This document shows, piece by piece, positions 6,828 to 16,070 of a stretch of DNA of 64,000 bases. Made by a program: the position numbers and the translations under genes. The notes under the pieces are model-generated. The model worked only from the letters and a program-made list of their open reading frames with translations, did no database searches and was not told where the DNA came from. The DNA comes from Sphingomonadales bacterium. Its GTDB lineage: Bacteria; Pseudomonadota; Alphaproteobacteria; Sphingomonadales; Sphingomonadaceae. Positions within the stretch are counted from its first letter, which is position 1. The number at the start of each line of letters is the position of its first letter. The stretch spans positions 248,001-312,000 of the forward strand of contig JADJGU010000001.1 of assembly GCA_016707885.1 (NCBI GenBank), given 5' to 3'.

Positions 6828-9698
6828 TTAGCGAGAGGCGACCGCGTCTGCCTCTGGCTCGACCACCATCGTCCAGGCCTTCTCTGAAACCAGATATTTG
6901 CGCGCCAATGCTTGCAGCTGCTCCGGCGTAACCTTGCTGTAATCGCTGTACAGCCGTCCCAAAGCTTCATAGCGCGCAGCATTGTAAGTCGCACCTTCAA
7001 GCTCGTTCATCCAGAACAGATTTCCGGTAGTCGCACGTTCGACATATTGCAGGATGGGCTCCAACGCGCGCTGCAATTCATCCTTGCTCACCGGCGTCGA
7101 GGCCAAATCTGCTGCGACCGCATTCGCAAATGCGAAGAAGCGGTCTTTGTCTTTCGGCTGCATCTGGCTGTACGCCATCAGGAAGCCGCCCGATGCAAAT
7201 TCGTCCGGCCATGTCGCGGTTGCATCCGGGCTATAGCTTGCGGCCTGTTCCGAGCGGAACTTTTCGAACAACCGGTCGCGGAACAGCGCCGCCAGCACTT
7301 CGAGCTGGCGCGCCTCGTTAATCTGCGCAAGCCCTGCTCCGGTAGGCCAGCCAATGACGGCGGCCATTTGATCCTTCGGGCCCTTATGCGTAAACCGCAG
7401 CGGTTTTGCGTTGGAAGCAGGGAAGATGACCTGCGACGCCTTTTGCGAAATCGAATCTGCACTCCGCGGCTTCAGGGCACCGACGGTGTTCTGCAGCGCA
7501 TTGACCGCCTTCTCCGTTTCAAAGTCGCCGAACAGCAACACCTCAACAGGTCCACTTGCGAGCAAGGGTTCCCAAAAAGCACGAAACGCCTTGGCGTCGA
7601 CTTTACGCACTTCGTCGGGCGTCGGGATTTTCCAGCGCAGGTCATTCCCCGACAACCTATATTGCAGCTCGCGTTGCAGCACCGCAGTCGCTGACATGTC
7701 GAATGTGCGGAAGCCCGCAATCGCCAGCGCCTTTTCGCGTTCGAGCGGAGCGCTATCCCAATTGGGATTTTCCATCTTGGTCGCGATCAACCGCAATTGA
7801 TCGACCAAATCCTCTGGCCGCGTCGACGCGCTATATTCGAACGCATCATTGTCGACACTAAAGCCTAACTCGATACGACGTCCGTTGACCAACTGGTCGA
7901 TCTGCGTCCGGCTAAATTGGCCAATTCCGCTTTCGCTGATGATACCCTGCCCGGACCAGAACAACGCACCCTTGGCCGGATCGACCGCCTGATAGCCACG
8001 GCCGAAGCGCACGAGTACGCGCACCTGTCCGCTTTCCGCCTTGTTCGGAAACAGCAGCGCGCGCACGCCGTTCGACAGCTCGACCGATTCCATCTCAAGC
8101 CGCGACAGCGTATTGCGCGACACGACCGTCGCCGGCGCACCTAACTTTGGCAGATCGTCAATGGTGATTGCATTTTCGGACAGGCGCACTGTGGTTGCTG
8201 CCGTCACCGGATCGGTCAGCGCCTGTGCCAGACGGACATCGGCGTCGGCACCGTCCGCAACCGGTGTTGTGCGCAATATGCGGACGGCGTCGGCAGCGAA
8301 AAGCGCCTTGGTCGCTGCGAACAGGCGCTCGGGTGTGAATTTGCTGCGCATATTTTCATAGACCGACACCACCGTATCGGGGTCGGCGATGGTTTCGCGG
8401 ATATCAACCGCCTTGACGATGTCATCAGCCTGTTTGGCCGCTGCTTCGAACGGATAGCTGTCGCGCATCGTGCGCAATGCATTGCCAAACAGCGCCAGTT
8501 CGCGCTCGATATCGGCAGTCGAAGGCGGCGTAGTGGTCGCATCGGCGATGATAGCGCGTACGTCTGTCACCGCCTTTTGCCAATTGTCCCCAATCGGCGT
8601 GATGATGACCGTGGTGGTATCGGCGCTGCGCGAAATATCCTCCTGCGCCACCTCAGCGACGCTGAAGGTCGATCCGGCCCGCGCCTGCGTCACCAGACGG
8701 CGGTTGACGATTTGCTGCGCCAACGCGTCGACCAGCAATTGTTCATTATACGCAATTGTGTCGGCGACCTTTTCCCATGGCCGGACATAGATGACCGCGA
8801 CATTGGGCGGCAAAGTGGGCGCCACCACCGTCTTGGCCACCGCGCCCTTCGGATCAGGGCGTCCGAAATCAGGGTCGGCAACGGCAGCGCCCTGCCTTTT
8901 CCAGCTAGCAAAATGCAGCCGGACCAGTCGTTCGAGTTCGGCAGGGTCTGCATCGCCCGCGATGGAGACGACCACTTTCTCGGGCCGGTACCAGCGCCGG
9001 TGAAATTCTTTCAGTCCCGCAGCCGAGGCGGTGTCGAGGCTTTCTATTGTTCCAATGGTCGAACGATTGGCGAGCCTTTGTCCCTGAAAGGCGTGCTGCC
9101 GCATCGCTTCACCCAAATCCATCCCGGCACCCGCTGACTCGCGCAATTCGGCCTGCACGATCGCGCGTTCGGCCTGAAGTGCGCTTTCGGAGATATTGGG
9201 CGCGCGCACCATGCCCGCCAGGATTTTCAGCGATTCATCCAGCGTGGCAGGCGAACTGTTCGGCAGATCGAGCTTATAGACCGTTTGCGTCGGCGTGGTC
9301 TGCGCGTTGCTGTCGCTGCCAAAGCTGACACCGAAACGCTGCCAGATGCGTTTGGCCTCTCCATCGGGAACATGTTCAGAGCCGCGGAACGCCAGATGCT
9401 CCATCAGATGCGCAAAACCGAGCTCATTATCCTCTTCGTGCAGCGCGCCCGCATCGACACGCACGCGGATTGAGACCTGGCCCTGCGGCACGATATTCTT
9501 CTTCACCGCATAGCGCAGGCCATTGTCGAGTACACCGAAGGTCCAACTTTTGTCGACCGGAACGTCACTATTTTCGTACAGCCATGGAGTGCTGACGGGC
9601 TTGGTTTCCGTAACCGGTGCGGTATCGGCAAAGGCCGCCTGAATGGGCAAAAGCAGAGCGAGCGCAGTCGCAAAGCGGAAACTATGGAGCAATTTCAT
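6828..9698 (-). CDS. M16 family zinc metallopeptidase, periplasmic, two-domain
   Basis: A 956-residue protein with a signal peptide (about residues 1-25, ending AAFADT). The inverted zinc motif HLMEH is at residues 97-101 and the third ligand is Glu177, giving the HXXEH-X75-E spacing of pitrilysin-type peptidases. The second half repeats the fold without the metal site, as usual for M16 proteins. The length fits long PqqL-like M16 members. It probably degrades peptides in the periplasm; the true substrate is unknown. Neighbours on either side are unrelated. Confidence 0.9.
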   Translation of the reverse strand: MKLLHSFRFATALALLLPIQAAFADTAPVTETKPVSTPWLYENSDVPVDKSWTFGVLDNGLRYAVKKNIVPQGQVSIRVRVDAGALHEEDNELGFAHLMEHLAFRGSEHVPDGEAKRIWQRFGVSFGSDSNAQTTPTQTVYKLDLPNSSPATLDESLKILAGMVRAPNISESALQAERAIVQAELRESAGAGMDLGEAMRQHAFQGQRLANRSTIGTIESLDTASAAGLKEFHRRWYRPEKVVVSIAGDADPAELERLVRLHFASWKRQGAAVADPDFGRPDPKGAVAKTVVAPTLPPNVAVIYVRPWEKVADTIAYNEQLLVDALAQQIVNRRLVTQARAGSTFSVAEVAQEDISRSADTTTVIITPIGDNWQKAVTDVRAIIADATTTPPSTADIERELALFGNALRTMRDSYPFEAAAKQADDIVKAVDIRETIADPDTVVSVYENMRSKFTPERLFAATKALFAADAVRILRTTPVADGADADVRLAQALTDPVTAATTVRLSENAITIDDLPKLGAPATVVSRNTLSRLEMESVELSNGVRALLFPNKAESGQVRVLVRFGRGYQAVDPAKGALFWSGQGIISESGIGQFSRTQIDQLVNGRRIELGFSVDNDAFEYSASTRPEDLVDQLRLIATKMENPNWDSAPLEREKALAIAGFRTFDMSATAVLQRELQYRLSGNDLRWKIPTPDEVRKVDAKAFRAFWEPLLASGPVEVLLFGDFETEKAVNALQNTVGALKPRSADSISQKASQVIFPASNAKPLRFTHKGPKDQMAAVIGWPTGAGLAQINEARQLEVLAALFRDRLFEKFRSEQAASYSPDATATWPDEFASGGFLMAYSQMQPKDKDRFFAFANAVAADLASTPVSKDELQRALEPILQYVERATTGNLFWMNELEGATYNAARYEALGRLYSDYSKVTPEQLQALARKYLVSEKAWTMVVEPEADAVASR

Positions 9699-9746
9699 CG
9701 ACCGGCTTCCTGCTGCGGCGTCGATTGACGCAGGATGAATAGGCGG

Positions 9747-10517
9747 TCAAATCCCGCCATCAATGGTTTCATATCCAAAACCCGCCAGCCCCGATCGCAA
9801 GGCCTCGACACAGGCCGCTAGCTGATGTGCGTCGGTCGAGCGCACGACGAAATTGGCACCCACACGCCCTTCGCGGAAGAAGGGATAGCTGCCGATCTGG
9901 CATCCTTCATGGGCCTTTTCGGTATCGCCGAGCAGCTTGGCAATCTCGCTTTCAGCGACCCAGCAGCCGATCTGGTGCGACAGCAAGGGCGCACCGCCCT
10001 CCAGCGTACCGGTCAAAGCGTCTAACATCCCGGCGGTAATGTGCGGCACACCCGCCATGATGAAGATGTTGCCGATCTTTATCCCCGGCGCGCCCGACAT
10101 CTTGTTCGGGATAAGGTCCGCCCCCTCCGGCACGCGTGCCATGCGCAACCGCTGTTCGGTCACACCACCGCGCGTTTCATAATAACGCTCAAGGATTTCC
10201 TTGGCGATCGGGTGGAGCACCACCGGCACGCCCAGCGCCGTCGCAATCGCATCGACGGTAATGTCGTCATGCGTCGGGCCGATTCCGCCGGTGGTGAACA
10301 GATAATCGTTGCGCGCGCGCAGTATGTTCACCGCCTCGACAATCGCCTCCTCGACATCGGGCACCACGCGCACCTCGCGCAGGCGGATGCCCTGCACGTT
10401 GAGCCAGAGCGCAATCTGGCTGATATTCTTGTCCTGCGTGCGGCCCGAAAGGATTTCGTCGCCAATGATGACGAGCGCGGCGGTGTAGATGCGATCTGAA
10501 CTCATGGACTCGGGCAT
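9747..10517 (-). CDS. CinA-like molybdopterin-binding-domain protein
   Basis: A 256-residue protein built on the MoCF/MogA-type fold: IIGDEILSGRTQDKN near residue 17 and FTTGGIGPTHDDIT near residue 90. This matches the N-terminal domain of CinA proteins, which in some species is an ADP-ribose pyrophosphatase; the C-terminal NMN deamidase domain is absent. It is therefore the short, single-domain form. MSSDRIYT at 10505 is an alternative start. It is divergent from map, with about 50 bases between them for both promoters. Confidence 0.85.
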   Translation of the reverse strand: MPESMSSDRIYTAALVIIGDEILSGRTQDKNISQIALWLNVQGIRLREVRVVPDVEEAIVEAVNILRARNDYLFTTGGIGPTHDDITVDAIATALGVPVVLHPIAKEILERYYETRGGVTEQRLRMARVPEGADLIPNKMSGAPGIKIGNIFIMAGVPHITAGMLDALTGTLEGGAPLLSHQIGCWVAESEIAKLLGDTEKAHEGCQIGSYPFFREGRVGANFVVRSTDAHQLAACVEALRSGLAGFGYETIDGGI

Positions 10518-10570
10518 AGCCGCAAAGACCCCCCTCGCAAAGCACGGATAAAGCGCCTATATGCGCCCCC

Positions 10571-11398
10571 ATGAACCAATATGTTGCCGTTACCGCCGAA
10601 GAGGCCGCTATCCCGCGTGACGGGGTGATCAAACTGCATGGCGCAGAAGCCTTTGAAGGCATGCGCAAGGCGGGCCGCCTTGCCGCCGAAATCTTGGACG
10701 CACTGACCAGCTTTGTCGCCCCCGGCGTGACCACCGGCGAGATTGACGATCTGGTGCGCGACATGACGCTGAAGGGCGGCGGCATTCCCGCAACACTCGG
10801 CTATCGCGGCTATACGCACAGCTGCTGCACCAGCATTAACCATGTGATCTGCCACGGCATCCCTTCGGACAAGAAATTGCGCGATGGCGATATCGTCAAT
10901 ATCGATGTCACCCCGATCATCGATGGCTGGCATGGAGATACCAGCCGCATGTATCTGGTGGGCGATGTGCCCACCAAGGCGAAGCGGCTGGTTGATGTGA
11001 CCTATGAATGCCTGATGCTCGGCATCGAACAGGCCAAGCCCGGCAACCGCATCGGCGATATCGCCCATGCGATCCAGACCCATGCCGAGGCGCATCGTTA
11101 CGGCGTGGTCCGCGAATTTTGCGGCCATGGGCTGGGGCGGTTGTTCCATGACGCGCCCGAAGTGGTGCATGCCGGAAAGCCCGGCACTGGGCCCGAACTG
11201 AAACCCGGCATGATCTTCACCATCGAGCCGATGATCAACATCGGCAAGCCGCACGCCAAGGTGCTGGAAGATGGCTGGACAGCAGTAACGCGGGATCGCT
11301 CGCTATCGGCGCAGTTTGAGCATAGCATCGGCATTACCGACGATGGCTGCGAGATATTTACGGCTAGTCCTAAGGGGCTGCATAAGCCGCCTTATTGA
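10571..11398 (+). CDS. map: type I methionine aminopeptidase
   Basis: A 275-residue metallopeptidase that removes the initiator Met from nascent proteins. The metal-binding and catalytic segments appear in order: INHVICHGIP, NIDVTPIIDGWHGDTS (two Asp ligands), GHGLGRLFH (His ligand), FTIEPM (Glu ligand) and the terminal FEHSIGIT (Glu ligand). Length is usual for type Ia enzymes. It stands alone on the + strand between two minus-strand genes. Being an essential housekeeping gene, constitutive expression is expected. Confidence 0.96.
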   Translation: MNQYVAVTAEEAAIPRDGVIKLHGAEAFEGMRKAGRLAAEILDALTSFVAPGVTTGEIDDLVRDMTLKGGGIPATLGYRGYTHSCCTSINHVICHGIPSDKKLRDGDIVNIDVTPIIDGWHGDTSRMYLVGDVPTKAKRLVDVTYECLMLGIEQAKPGNRIGDIAHAIQTHAEAHRYGVVREFCGHGLGRLFHDAPEVVHAGKPGTGPELKPGMIFTIEPMINIGKPHAKVLEDGWTAVTRDRSLSAQFEHSIGITDDGCEIFTASPKGLHKPPY

Positions 11399-11416
11399 GG
11401 CCGAATGTCAGCGCCG

Positions 11417-11866
11417 TTAACGTATTGGTTTACTACTGCGCTTTATGCCTCGATCTCTAATAAATGCTCCGATATTAGTTCGGTATGAAATTACCGCGTG
11501 AGCGACATAAAGAAAAGCAGGTGCAATCAATATGAAGATGGTCCACCAAAAACTGTGAATTGGTAGGACGTTTATTTCTCTAGCTACAAGTATTGCAAAT
11601 AGCCAGACGTATAGAACAACGTATCGAGGCATTGCTGTGTTCGGGTTGTACGCTTCCTCGAAAATAGTGTTTTTATCAATATCGTATGCAATGCTCGTTA
11701 TAATTGACGCATCTCTCCAAGCTTCGCCTTCGATCAGCAACGGACAAGCTGCTAACAAAAAAATCCAAAAAGCTAAGCTTCCGCCAGCGACGAAGAAATT
11801 TAGCATACTGATTATGAATAGAGCCACCCCAAGCAAGATTGGGAACCATGGCGACCTGTAATTCAC
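11417..11866 (-). CDS. hypothetical membrane protein in AT-rich sequence
   Basis: A 149-residue protein with hydrophobic segments near residues 8-27, 30-45, 80-95 and 105-128, so probably a four-helix inner-membrane protein. It starts with GTG at 11866, overlapping the argC stop codon by four bases (GTGA), which suggests translational coupling to argC. Base composition is visibly AT-richer than the flanking map and argC genes and uses many codons ending in A/T, as would a recently acquired gene or one under weak selection. I recognise no family, so no function is proposed. Confidence 0.6.
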   Translation of the reverse strand: MNYRSPWFPILLGVALFIISMLNFFVAGGSLAFWIFLLAACPLLIEGEAWRDASIITSIAYDIDKNTIFEEAYNPNTAMPRYVVLYVWLFAILVAREINVLPIHSFWWTIFILIAPAFLYVAHAVISYRTNIGAFIRDRGIKRSSKPIR

Positions 11867-12798
11867 AACCGCAACCCCGCCACCTCATCCAGCCCGGCCA
11901 TGATGTTCAAATTCTGCACCGCAGCGCCGCTTGCGCCCTTGCCCAGATTGTCGAGCATCGCCATCAGCCGCACCTGATCGCAATTGGGGCTGCCCATGAC
12001 ATAGAGGTCGAGCCGGTCGCTCGGTTCCTGTGTGTTGAGGATCAGCAGTTCGGACGGCGCCATATCGGCATGGACCTTGACCACCGGTGAGCCAGCATAA
12101 TGTTCCATCAGGCAGGCACGCATTTCTTCAGGGCTGTCGCTTCCGGGCATCACCGAGATCGGCAGCGGCACCTCCACCATCATGCCGCGGAACGCCTTGA
12201 CCACTGCTGGCGCAAAAATCGGGGCGAGCGACAGGCCGGCATGCTGCTGCATCTCCGGCACATGTTTGTGGCTGAGGTCGAGGCCATAGGTGCGAAAGCC
12301 GATATCGGCCCCCTCCCCTTCAAAGCGTTCGATCAGCGCCTTTCCGCCGCCCGAATAGCCCGACACCGCGTTGACCGTATAGGGCCAGTCTGACGGGATA
12401 AGCTTTGCCGCGACCAGCGGCGCAACAAGGCCCAGAAAGCCGGTGGGGTAGCAGCCCGGATTGGAAACAAAACGCGCCGCCGCGATCCGTTCATGTTGGC
12501 CCTTTTTAAACTCGGGAAAGCCATAAGCCCAGTTGGGATCGACGCGGTGCGCTGTCGAGGCGTCGATCACGCGGGTGCGATCATTGGCAATCATCGCCAC
12601 CGCCTCAATCGCCGCATCGTCGGGCAGGCAGAGGATGACAAAATCGGCATCGTTCAACGCCTCACGGCGCGCGGCGGCATCCTTGCGCTTTTCCTCAGGC
12701 AGGATGATTTGCTCAAACTCGCTGCGGCCCGAAAGCCGGTCAGCGATTTCGAGGCCGGTGGTGCCAACGGCGCCGTCGATGAAGAGGTTGTGGGTCAT
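11863..12798 (-). CDS. argC: N-acetyl-gamma-glutamyl-phosphate reductase (short, type 2)
   Basis: A 311-residue NADPH-dependent reductase of arginine biosynthesis, converting N-acetylglutamyl phosphate to the semialdehyde. GAVGTTG at residues 9-15 is the cofactor loop and Cys116 in NPGCYPTG is the catalytic cysteine. Length matches the shorter AGPR type 2 form found in proteobacteria. GGAGAGGACG just before ATG 12798 is a strong ribosome site that lies inside the adjacent palindromic repeat. No other arginine genes are in the window. Confidence 0.94.
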   Translation of the reverse strand: MTHNLFIDGAVGTTGLEIADRLSGRSEFEQIILPEEKRKDAAARREALNDADFVILCLPDDAAIEAVAMIANDRTRVIDASTAHRVDPNWAYGFPEFKKGQHERIAAARFVSNPGCYPTGFLGLVAPLVAAKLIPSDWPYTVNAVSGYSGGGKALIERFEGEGADIGFRTYGLDLSHKHVPEMQQHAGLSLAPIFAPAVVKAFRGMMVEVPLPISVMPGSDSPEEMRACLMEHYAGSPVVKVHADMAPSELLILNTQEPSDRLDLYVMGSPNCDQVRLMAMLDNLGKGASGAAVQNLNIMAGLDEVAGLRL

Positions 12799-12800
12799 CG

Positions 12801-12950
12801 TCCTCTCCCTTTACGGGAGAGGATATGGAGACTTGGCAACTGGTTGCCTAGTCGGAATTGGAGAGGGTTTGTGGAGATCACCCCCTCTCCAAGACTTGCT
12901 AGGCAGCAAGCTGCCAAGCCAAGTCTTTCCTCTCCCGCAAGGGGAGAGGG
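12801..12950. repeat. composite palindromic repeat, copy A (CCTCTCCC type)
   Basis: About 150 bases made of nested inverted repeats. A hairpin TCCTCTCCC/GGGAGAGGA lies at 12801-12823. A central hairpin GGAGAGGG/CCCTCTCC lies at 12860-12890, and a third CCTCTCCC/GGGAGAGG at 12929-12949. Between them two arms (about 12831-12850 and 12897-12924) pair imperfectly, sharing ACTTGGC and GCCTAG. The module CTAGGC...GCCAAGTCT recurs in the copy at 57.6 kb. It fills the gap between argC and the NlpC/P60 gene. Confidence 0.75.
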
Positions 12951-12970
12951 AAGGAAAATTGAAGAAGCGC

Positions 12971-13867
12971 TCACAACGCCACCCTCTTCCGCGCCAATAC
13001 CGGCTGATCATGTTCGGCAAAGCGCTTGGCCGCCTCCGCTAGCGGCTCAACCGAAACCGCCATCGCCGCGCCATTGGCGTGGATCAGGTTGCTCTCATCC
13101 GCCATGATACCGACATGGCCGGGGAAGAAAACAAGATCACCGCGCTGCAGCTTTTCGTCCGCGCCCAGTTCCTCACCAAAGCCCGCCTGCTGCATATCGG
13201 CATCGCGCGGGGCCTTGATGCCTTTCAGGCCAAAGACCAGCTGCACCAGCCCCGAGCAATCGAGCGCATCTCCGCTGCGCCCACCCCAGCTATAGGGCAC
13301 GCCGACCAGCTTTTCGGCCAGATCGGCAGGAGAACCTTCGACCTTGCCCGGTTCGGACAAATGCACGCGTGGGATCCAACCGCCTTCGCAGGCGAGGAAC
13401 TTGCCACATTCGCTGGGTTCGCCGCAGACGATCTGCGCGCCCATCGGATAGCGGGCCAGCACCGGAGCCTTGATCGAGGGCGTTGCCACCAGCAAGGTGG
13501 CAGGTGCGCTGACCACATGGGTTGCAGTGAAATCATCACCCAGATCGGCAAAGCGCAGATAACCCAGATAATCGTCGTGCAGGCAATAGCCCCAGGCCCA
13601 TTCGCCCGCGACATCGAGCACGGCAAATTCCTCCCCATGCATCAGCGCGCTGACGGGCATTGAGGAGAGATGCGGCTCGGCATGGATTTCGGTGACCGGC
13701 GCAATCCCCGTGCGCAGCATCGGCACCGCATAATGCGGCGCAAACAGTTTTCCGGCGAGCTTGATGTCCGCCAGATCGCCACGGATCGGCGTCGTGCGCT
13801 TGTCGCCTTCGATGCTATGCCCGCTAAGGCGATAGGTCGCGCGCTCTTTTGGTGGCTGTTTTGCCAA
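12971..13867 (-). CDS. C40 (NlpC/P60) peptidoglycan endopeptidase
   Basis: A 298-residue protein. The C-terminal NlpC/P60 domain (about 180-298) has catalytic Cys204 in DCSGL, His251 in GHVGI and a third polar residue at His263 in HANGA. Such enzymes cut gamma-D-Glu-diaminopimelate bonds in cell-wall peptides. The N-terminal 60-170 region resembles the paired SH3-like domains of dipeptidyl-peptidase VI relatives. There is no signal peptide, so it may act on cytoplasmic muropeptides as a recycling enzyme. The start appears to be TTG at 13867, with AAGG about 10 bases upstream. It lies directly downstream of the M17 aminopeptidase, which fits muropeptide breakdown. Confidence 0.9.
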   Translation of the reverse strand: MAKQPPKERATYRLSGHSIEGDKRTTPIRGDLADIKLAGKLFAPHYAVPMLRTGIAPVTEIHAEPHLSSMPVSALMHGEEFAVLDVAGEWAWGYCLHDDYLGYLRFADLGDDFTATHVVSAPATLLVATPSIKAPVLARYPMGAQIVCGEPSECGKFLACEGGWIPRVHLSEPGKVEGSPADLAEKLVGVPYSWGGRSGDALDCSGLVQLVFGLKGIKAPRDADMQQAGFGEELGADEKLQRGDLVFFPGHVGIMADESNLIHANGAAMAVSVEPLAEAAKRFAEHDQPVLARKRVAL

Positions 13868-13892
13868 TTCTAACCCTTACCCTGTTATCGTC

Positions 13893-13970
13893 ACCCCCGC
13901 GAAGGCGGGGGTCCATCACCGGCTGTTGAAATTTCCAAGTCAGGTGATGGATTCCCGCCTTCGCGGGAAT
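13893..13970. repeat. REP-like paired palindrome (CCCCCGC / GCGGGGG type)
   Basis: Two short palindromes face each other: ACCCCCGC-gaag-GCGGGGGT at 13893-13912 and ATTCCCGC-cttc-GCGGGAAT at 13951-13970. They are joined by the longer inverted repeat TCCATCACC (13912-13920) with GGTGATGGA (13943-13951). This doublet resembles the widespread REP/RAYT-type repeats with a CGCGAAGGCGGG core. It lies between two convergent-reading tails and could also act as a transcript-end structure. Confidence 0.8.
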
Positions 13971-13993
13971 GATGAGATATTCGAATTTAGTCC

Positions 13994-15385
13994 TTAGCGG
14001 ACGGGATAGGCCTGCGACAAGTAGCGATAGACCGCACGCAGCCCCAGCGCCTCTCCACCCTTGGGCCGCCCCGGCTTGGCGGTCGGGCGCCAGGCGAAGG
14101 TATCGAGATGCGCCCAGCGTACGTCATCGGGCACGAATTTCTGCATGAACAAGGCCGCCGTGATCGCACCGGCAAAGTTGCCACCGGCATTGGCGGTGTC
14201 GGCAATGTCGCTGTCGAGCATGTCGGCATAGGGCTTCCACAAGGGCATCCGCCACAACGGGTCGGCCACCGCCTTGCCCGCATCGAGCAGGCCATCGGCG
14301 AGTTCGTCGTCATTGGCGAAAAGCGCAGGCAAATCAGGGCCGAGAGCCACGCGGGCCGCGCCTGTCAGCGTCGCAAAATTGACGATCAGGCCCGCCTTGT
14401 CCTCGACCGCCTTGGCTAAAGTATCGGCAAGGATCAACCGCCCCTCGGCATCGGTATTGTCGATTTCGACATGGATACCCGCACGGCTTTTGACGATGTC
14501 ACCGGGGCGCAATGCGCCACCCGCGACGCAATTCTCGACCGCGGCCACCAGAAGGTGCAACCGCACCGGCAGATGCGCCTTCATGATCAGCTCGGCGAGC
14601 GCCAGCGCATGCGCGGCACCGCCCATATCCTTTTTCATCAGCCGCATACCGACCGCGCTTTTCATCGAAAGCCCGCCCGAATCGAACACCACGCCCTTGC
14701 CGACAATGGCGATGCGCGGATGGCGTTCATCGCCCCATTCAAGTTCGATCAGTCGAGGCGCATAATCGCGTGACGCTGCCTTGCCGACCGCATGGATCAA
14801 TGGATAGCCGGTTTCGAGATCATGCCCCTTGGTAACATGCAGCTTGCCCTTATGCGCCTTTGCCAGCCGCTGTGCCTCGGCCTCCAACTGGTCAGGACCC
14901 AGATCACCTGCGGGGCGGTTGACGAGCGTGCGCACCAGATCAGTCGCCTCTGCCTGGCGCACGGCATTTTCGATCCGCCCCAGCTCGCTGGTGAGCAGGA
15001 CGCGCGGTCCTTTCAGCTTGGGTTCGCTGCGATATTCGTCAAAACGATATTGGCCGAGCAGCCAGCCAAGCAACGCATCGCCGGTTTCGGCTCCTGACAA
15101 CCGGTAGGTGCCCTCTGGCAACGCCTCCGCCGCCTTGGCAAGCGACCAATGTTCGAGCTTTCCGGCATCGGCCACAACCAGAGCGGCCTTCCATTCATCA
15201 CTGCCCGGAATGTGCAGGATGGCAAAATCGCCCGTGCCGCCATCAAATTTCTGCGCGCTGGCCGCAGCCCGCACGGGTGAGGGCTGGCCTGAAAACCAGT
15301 CAGCAAAGCCTTCTTTCGCAACGATTTCGATCTCGGTTGCGGCTTGCCCGCTATCGGGCTGGATTAGTGTGGAATAATCGGTCAT
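13994..15385 (-). CDS. leucyl aminopeptidase family (M17) peptidase
   Basis: A 463-residue cytosolic metallopeptidase. The metal-binding stretch GKGVVFDSGGLSMKS and the signature NTDAEGRLILADTL give the two-zinc active site of M17 enzymes. The N-terminal third is the divergent non-catalytic domain. It should release N-terminal amino acids from peptides. Placed just upstream of the C40 peptidase on the same strand, separated only by the REP-like doublet, it could share a role in peptide recycling. Length is slightly short of E. coli PepA, as for the PepB-like branch. Confidence 0.92.
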   Translation of the reverse strand: MTDYSTLIQPDSGQAATEIEIVAKEGFADWFSGQPSPVRAAASAQKFDGGTGDFAILHIPGSDEWKAALVVADAGKLEHWSLAKAAEALPEGTYRLSGAETGDALLGWLLGQYRFDEYRSEPKLKGPRVLLTSELGRIENAVRQAEATDLVRTLVNRPAGDLGPDQLEAEAQRLAKAHKGKLHVTKGHDLETGYPLIHAVGKAASRDYAPRLIELEWGDERHPRIAIVGKGVVFDSGGLSMKSAVGMRLMKKDMGGAAHALALAELIMKAHLPVRLHLLVAAVENCVAGGALRPGDIVKSRAGIHVEIDNTDAEGRLILADTLAKAVEDKAGLIVNFATLTGAARVALGPDLPALFANDDELADGLLDAGKAVADPLWRMPLWKPYADMLDSDIADTANAGGNFAGAITAALFMQKFVPDDVRWAHLDTFAWRPTAKPGRPKGGEALGLRAVYRYLSQAYPVR

Positions 15386-15422
15386 GACGCGGTGTTAGCG
15401 ATTTCAACCGCCCGGGGGGAGA

Positions 15423-16067
15423 ATGTTTTCCGTCATGCGACAGTTTTTTCTGATTATCCTGTTTTCCCTCGCAATATCATGGGGTTTCGCAGCCCAAGCA
15501 CAGACAGCTGACAATCAAGCGGAGCTCGAGCAGGCCAAGCAGGTCGCTGTTCAGTTTCTTACGGCGGCACGCGAAGGGCGGATGGATGACGCCAACCGCC
15601 TCGTCACCTCTACAGCGGCGGACGAATTGCAAGCGCAGTTCAAATCAGACAGCCAACGGCTGAAGGCGGCACCCGCGCCCGAATTCCAGTTCGCACTGCC
15701 TTTGAAAACCAAGTCGTTCGACCCTGAAGAATATGAGGCACAACTGGTCTACGCATCCAAGAATAACGGCAAATGGACGACCACGACGTTGCGCCTGTAT
15801 CGCTATGACAGCGATCCCTATCGCGTCGAATATTGGAAAATCGATGGTCGCGAACCTAATCTGTTCGCGATGTCGGATGACCCGGTTTTCAAGAAAATGC
15901 CCAGCATCATGCGCGGGCTATTCCTCGGCATGGCCGCCGTCGGATTGCTGCTGCTCTTCCTCATCCTCTGGCTGGTGCGTCGCAAGCCGCGGCTTGTTGC
16001 ACCCGAGAATGAGGCGGAACGACGTGTCGCGGCGATTACGAGGCGTGACGACCAGGCAGCGGAATAA
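15423..16067 (+). CDS. hypothetical single-pass envelope protein
   Basis: A 214-residue protein. Residues 1-27 form a signal peptide ending AAQAQT. The central part begins with a helical stretch (AVQFLTAAREGRMDDANRLV), reminiscent of DUF4019/DUF3887-like or NTF2-like folds. A transmembrane helix near 162-182 is followed by the basic segment VRRKPR. So it likely sits in the inner membrane with its middle domain in the periplasm. ATG 15435 (MRQFF) is an alternative start. I do not recognise a defined family. Confidence 0.65.
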   Translation: MFSVMRQFFLIILFSLAISWGFAAQAQTADNQAELEQAKQVAVQFLTAAREGRMDDANRLVTSTAADELQAQFKSDSQRLKAAPAPEFQFALPLKTKSFDPEEYEAQLVYASKNNGKWTTTTLRLYRYDSDPYRVEYWKIDGREPNLFAMSDDPVFKKMPSIMRGLFLGMAAVGLLLLFLILWLVRRKPRLVAPENEAERRVAAITRRDDQAAE

Positions 16068-16070
16068 GTC

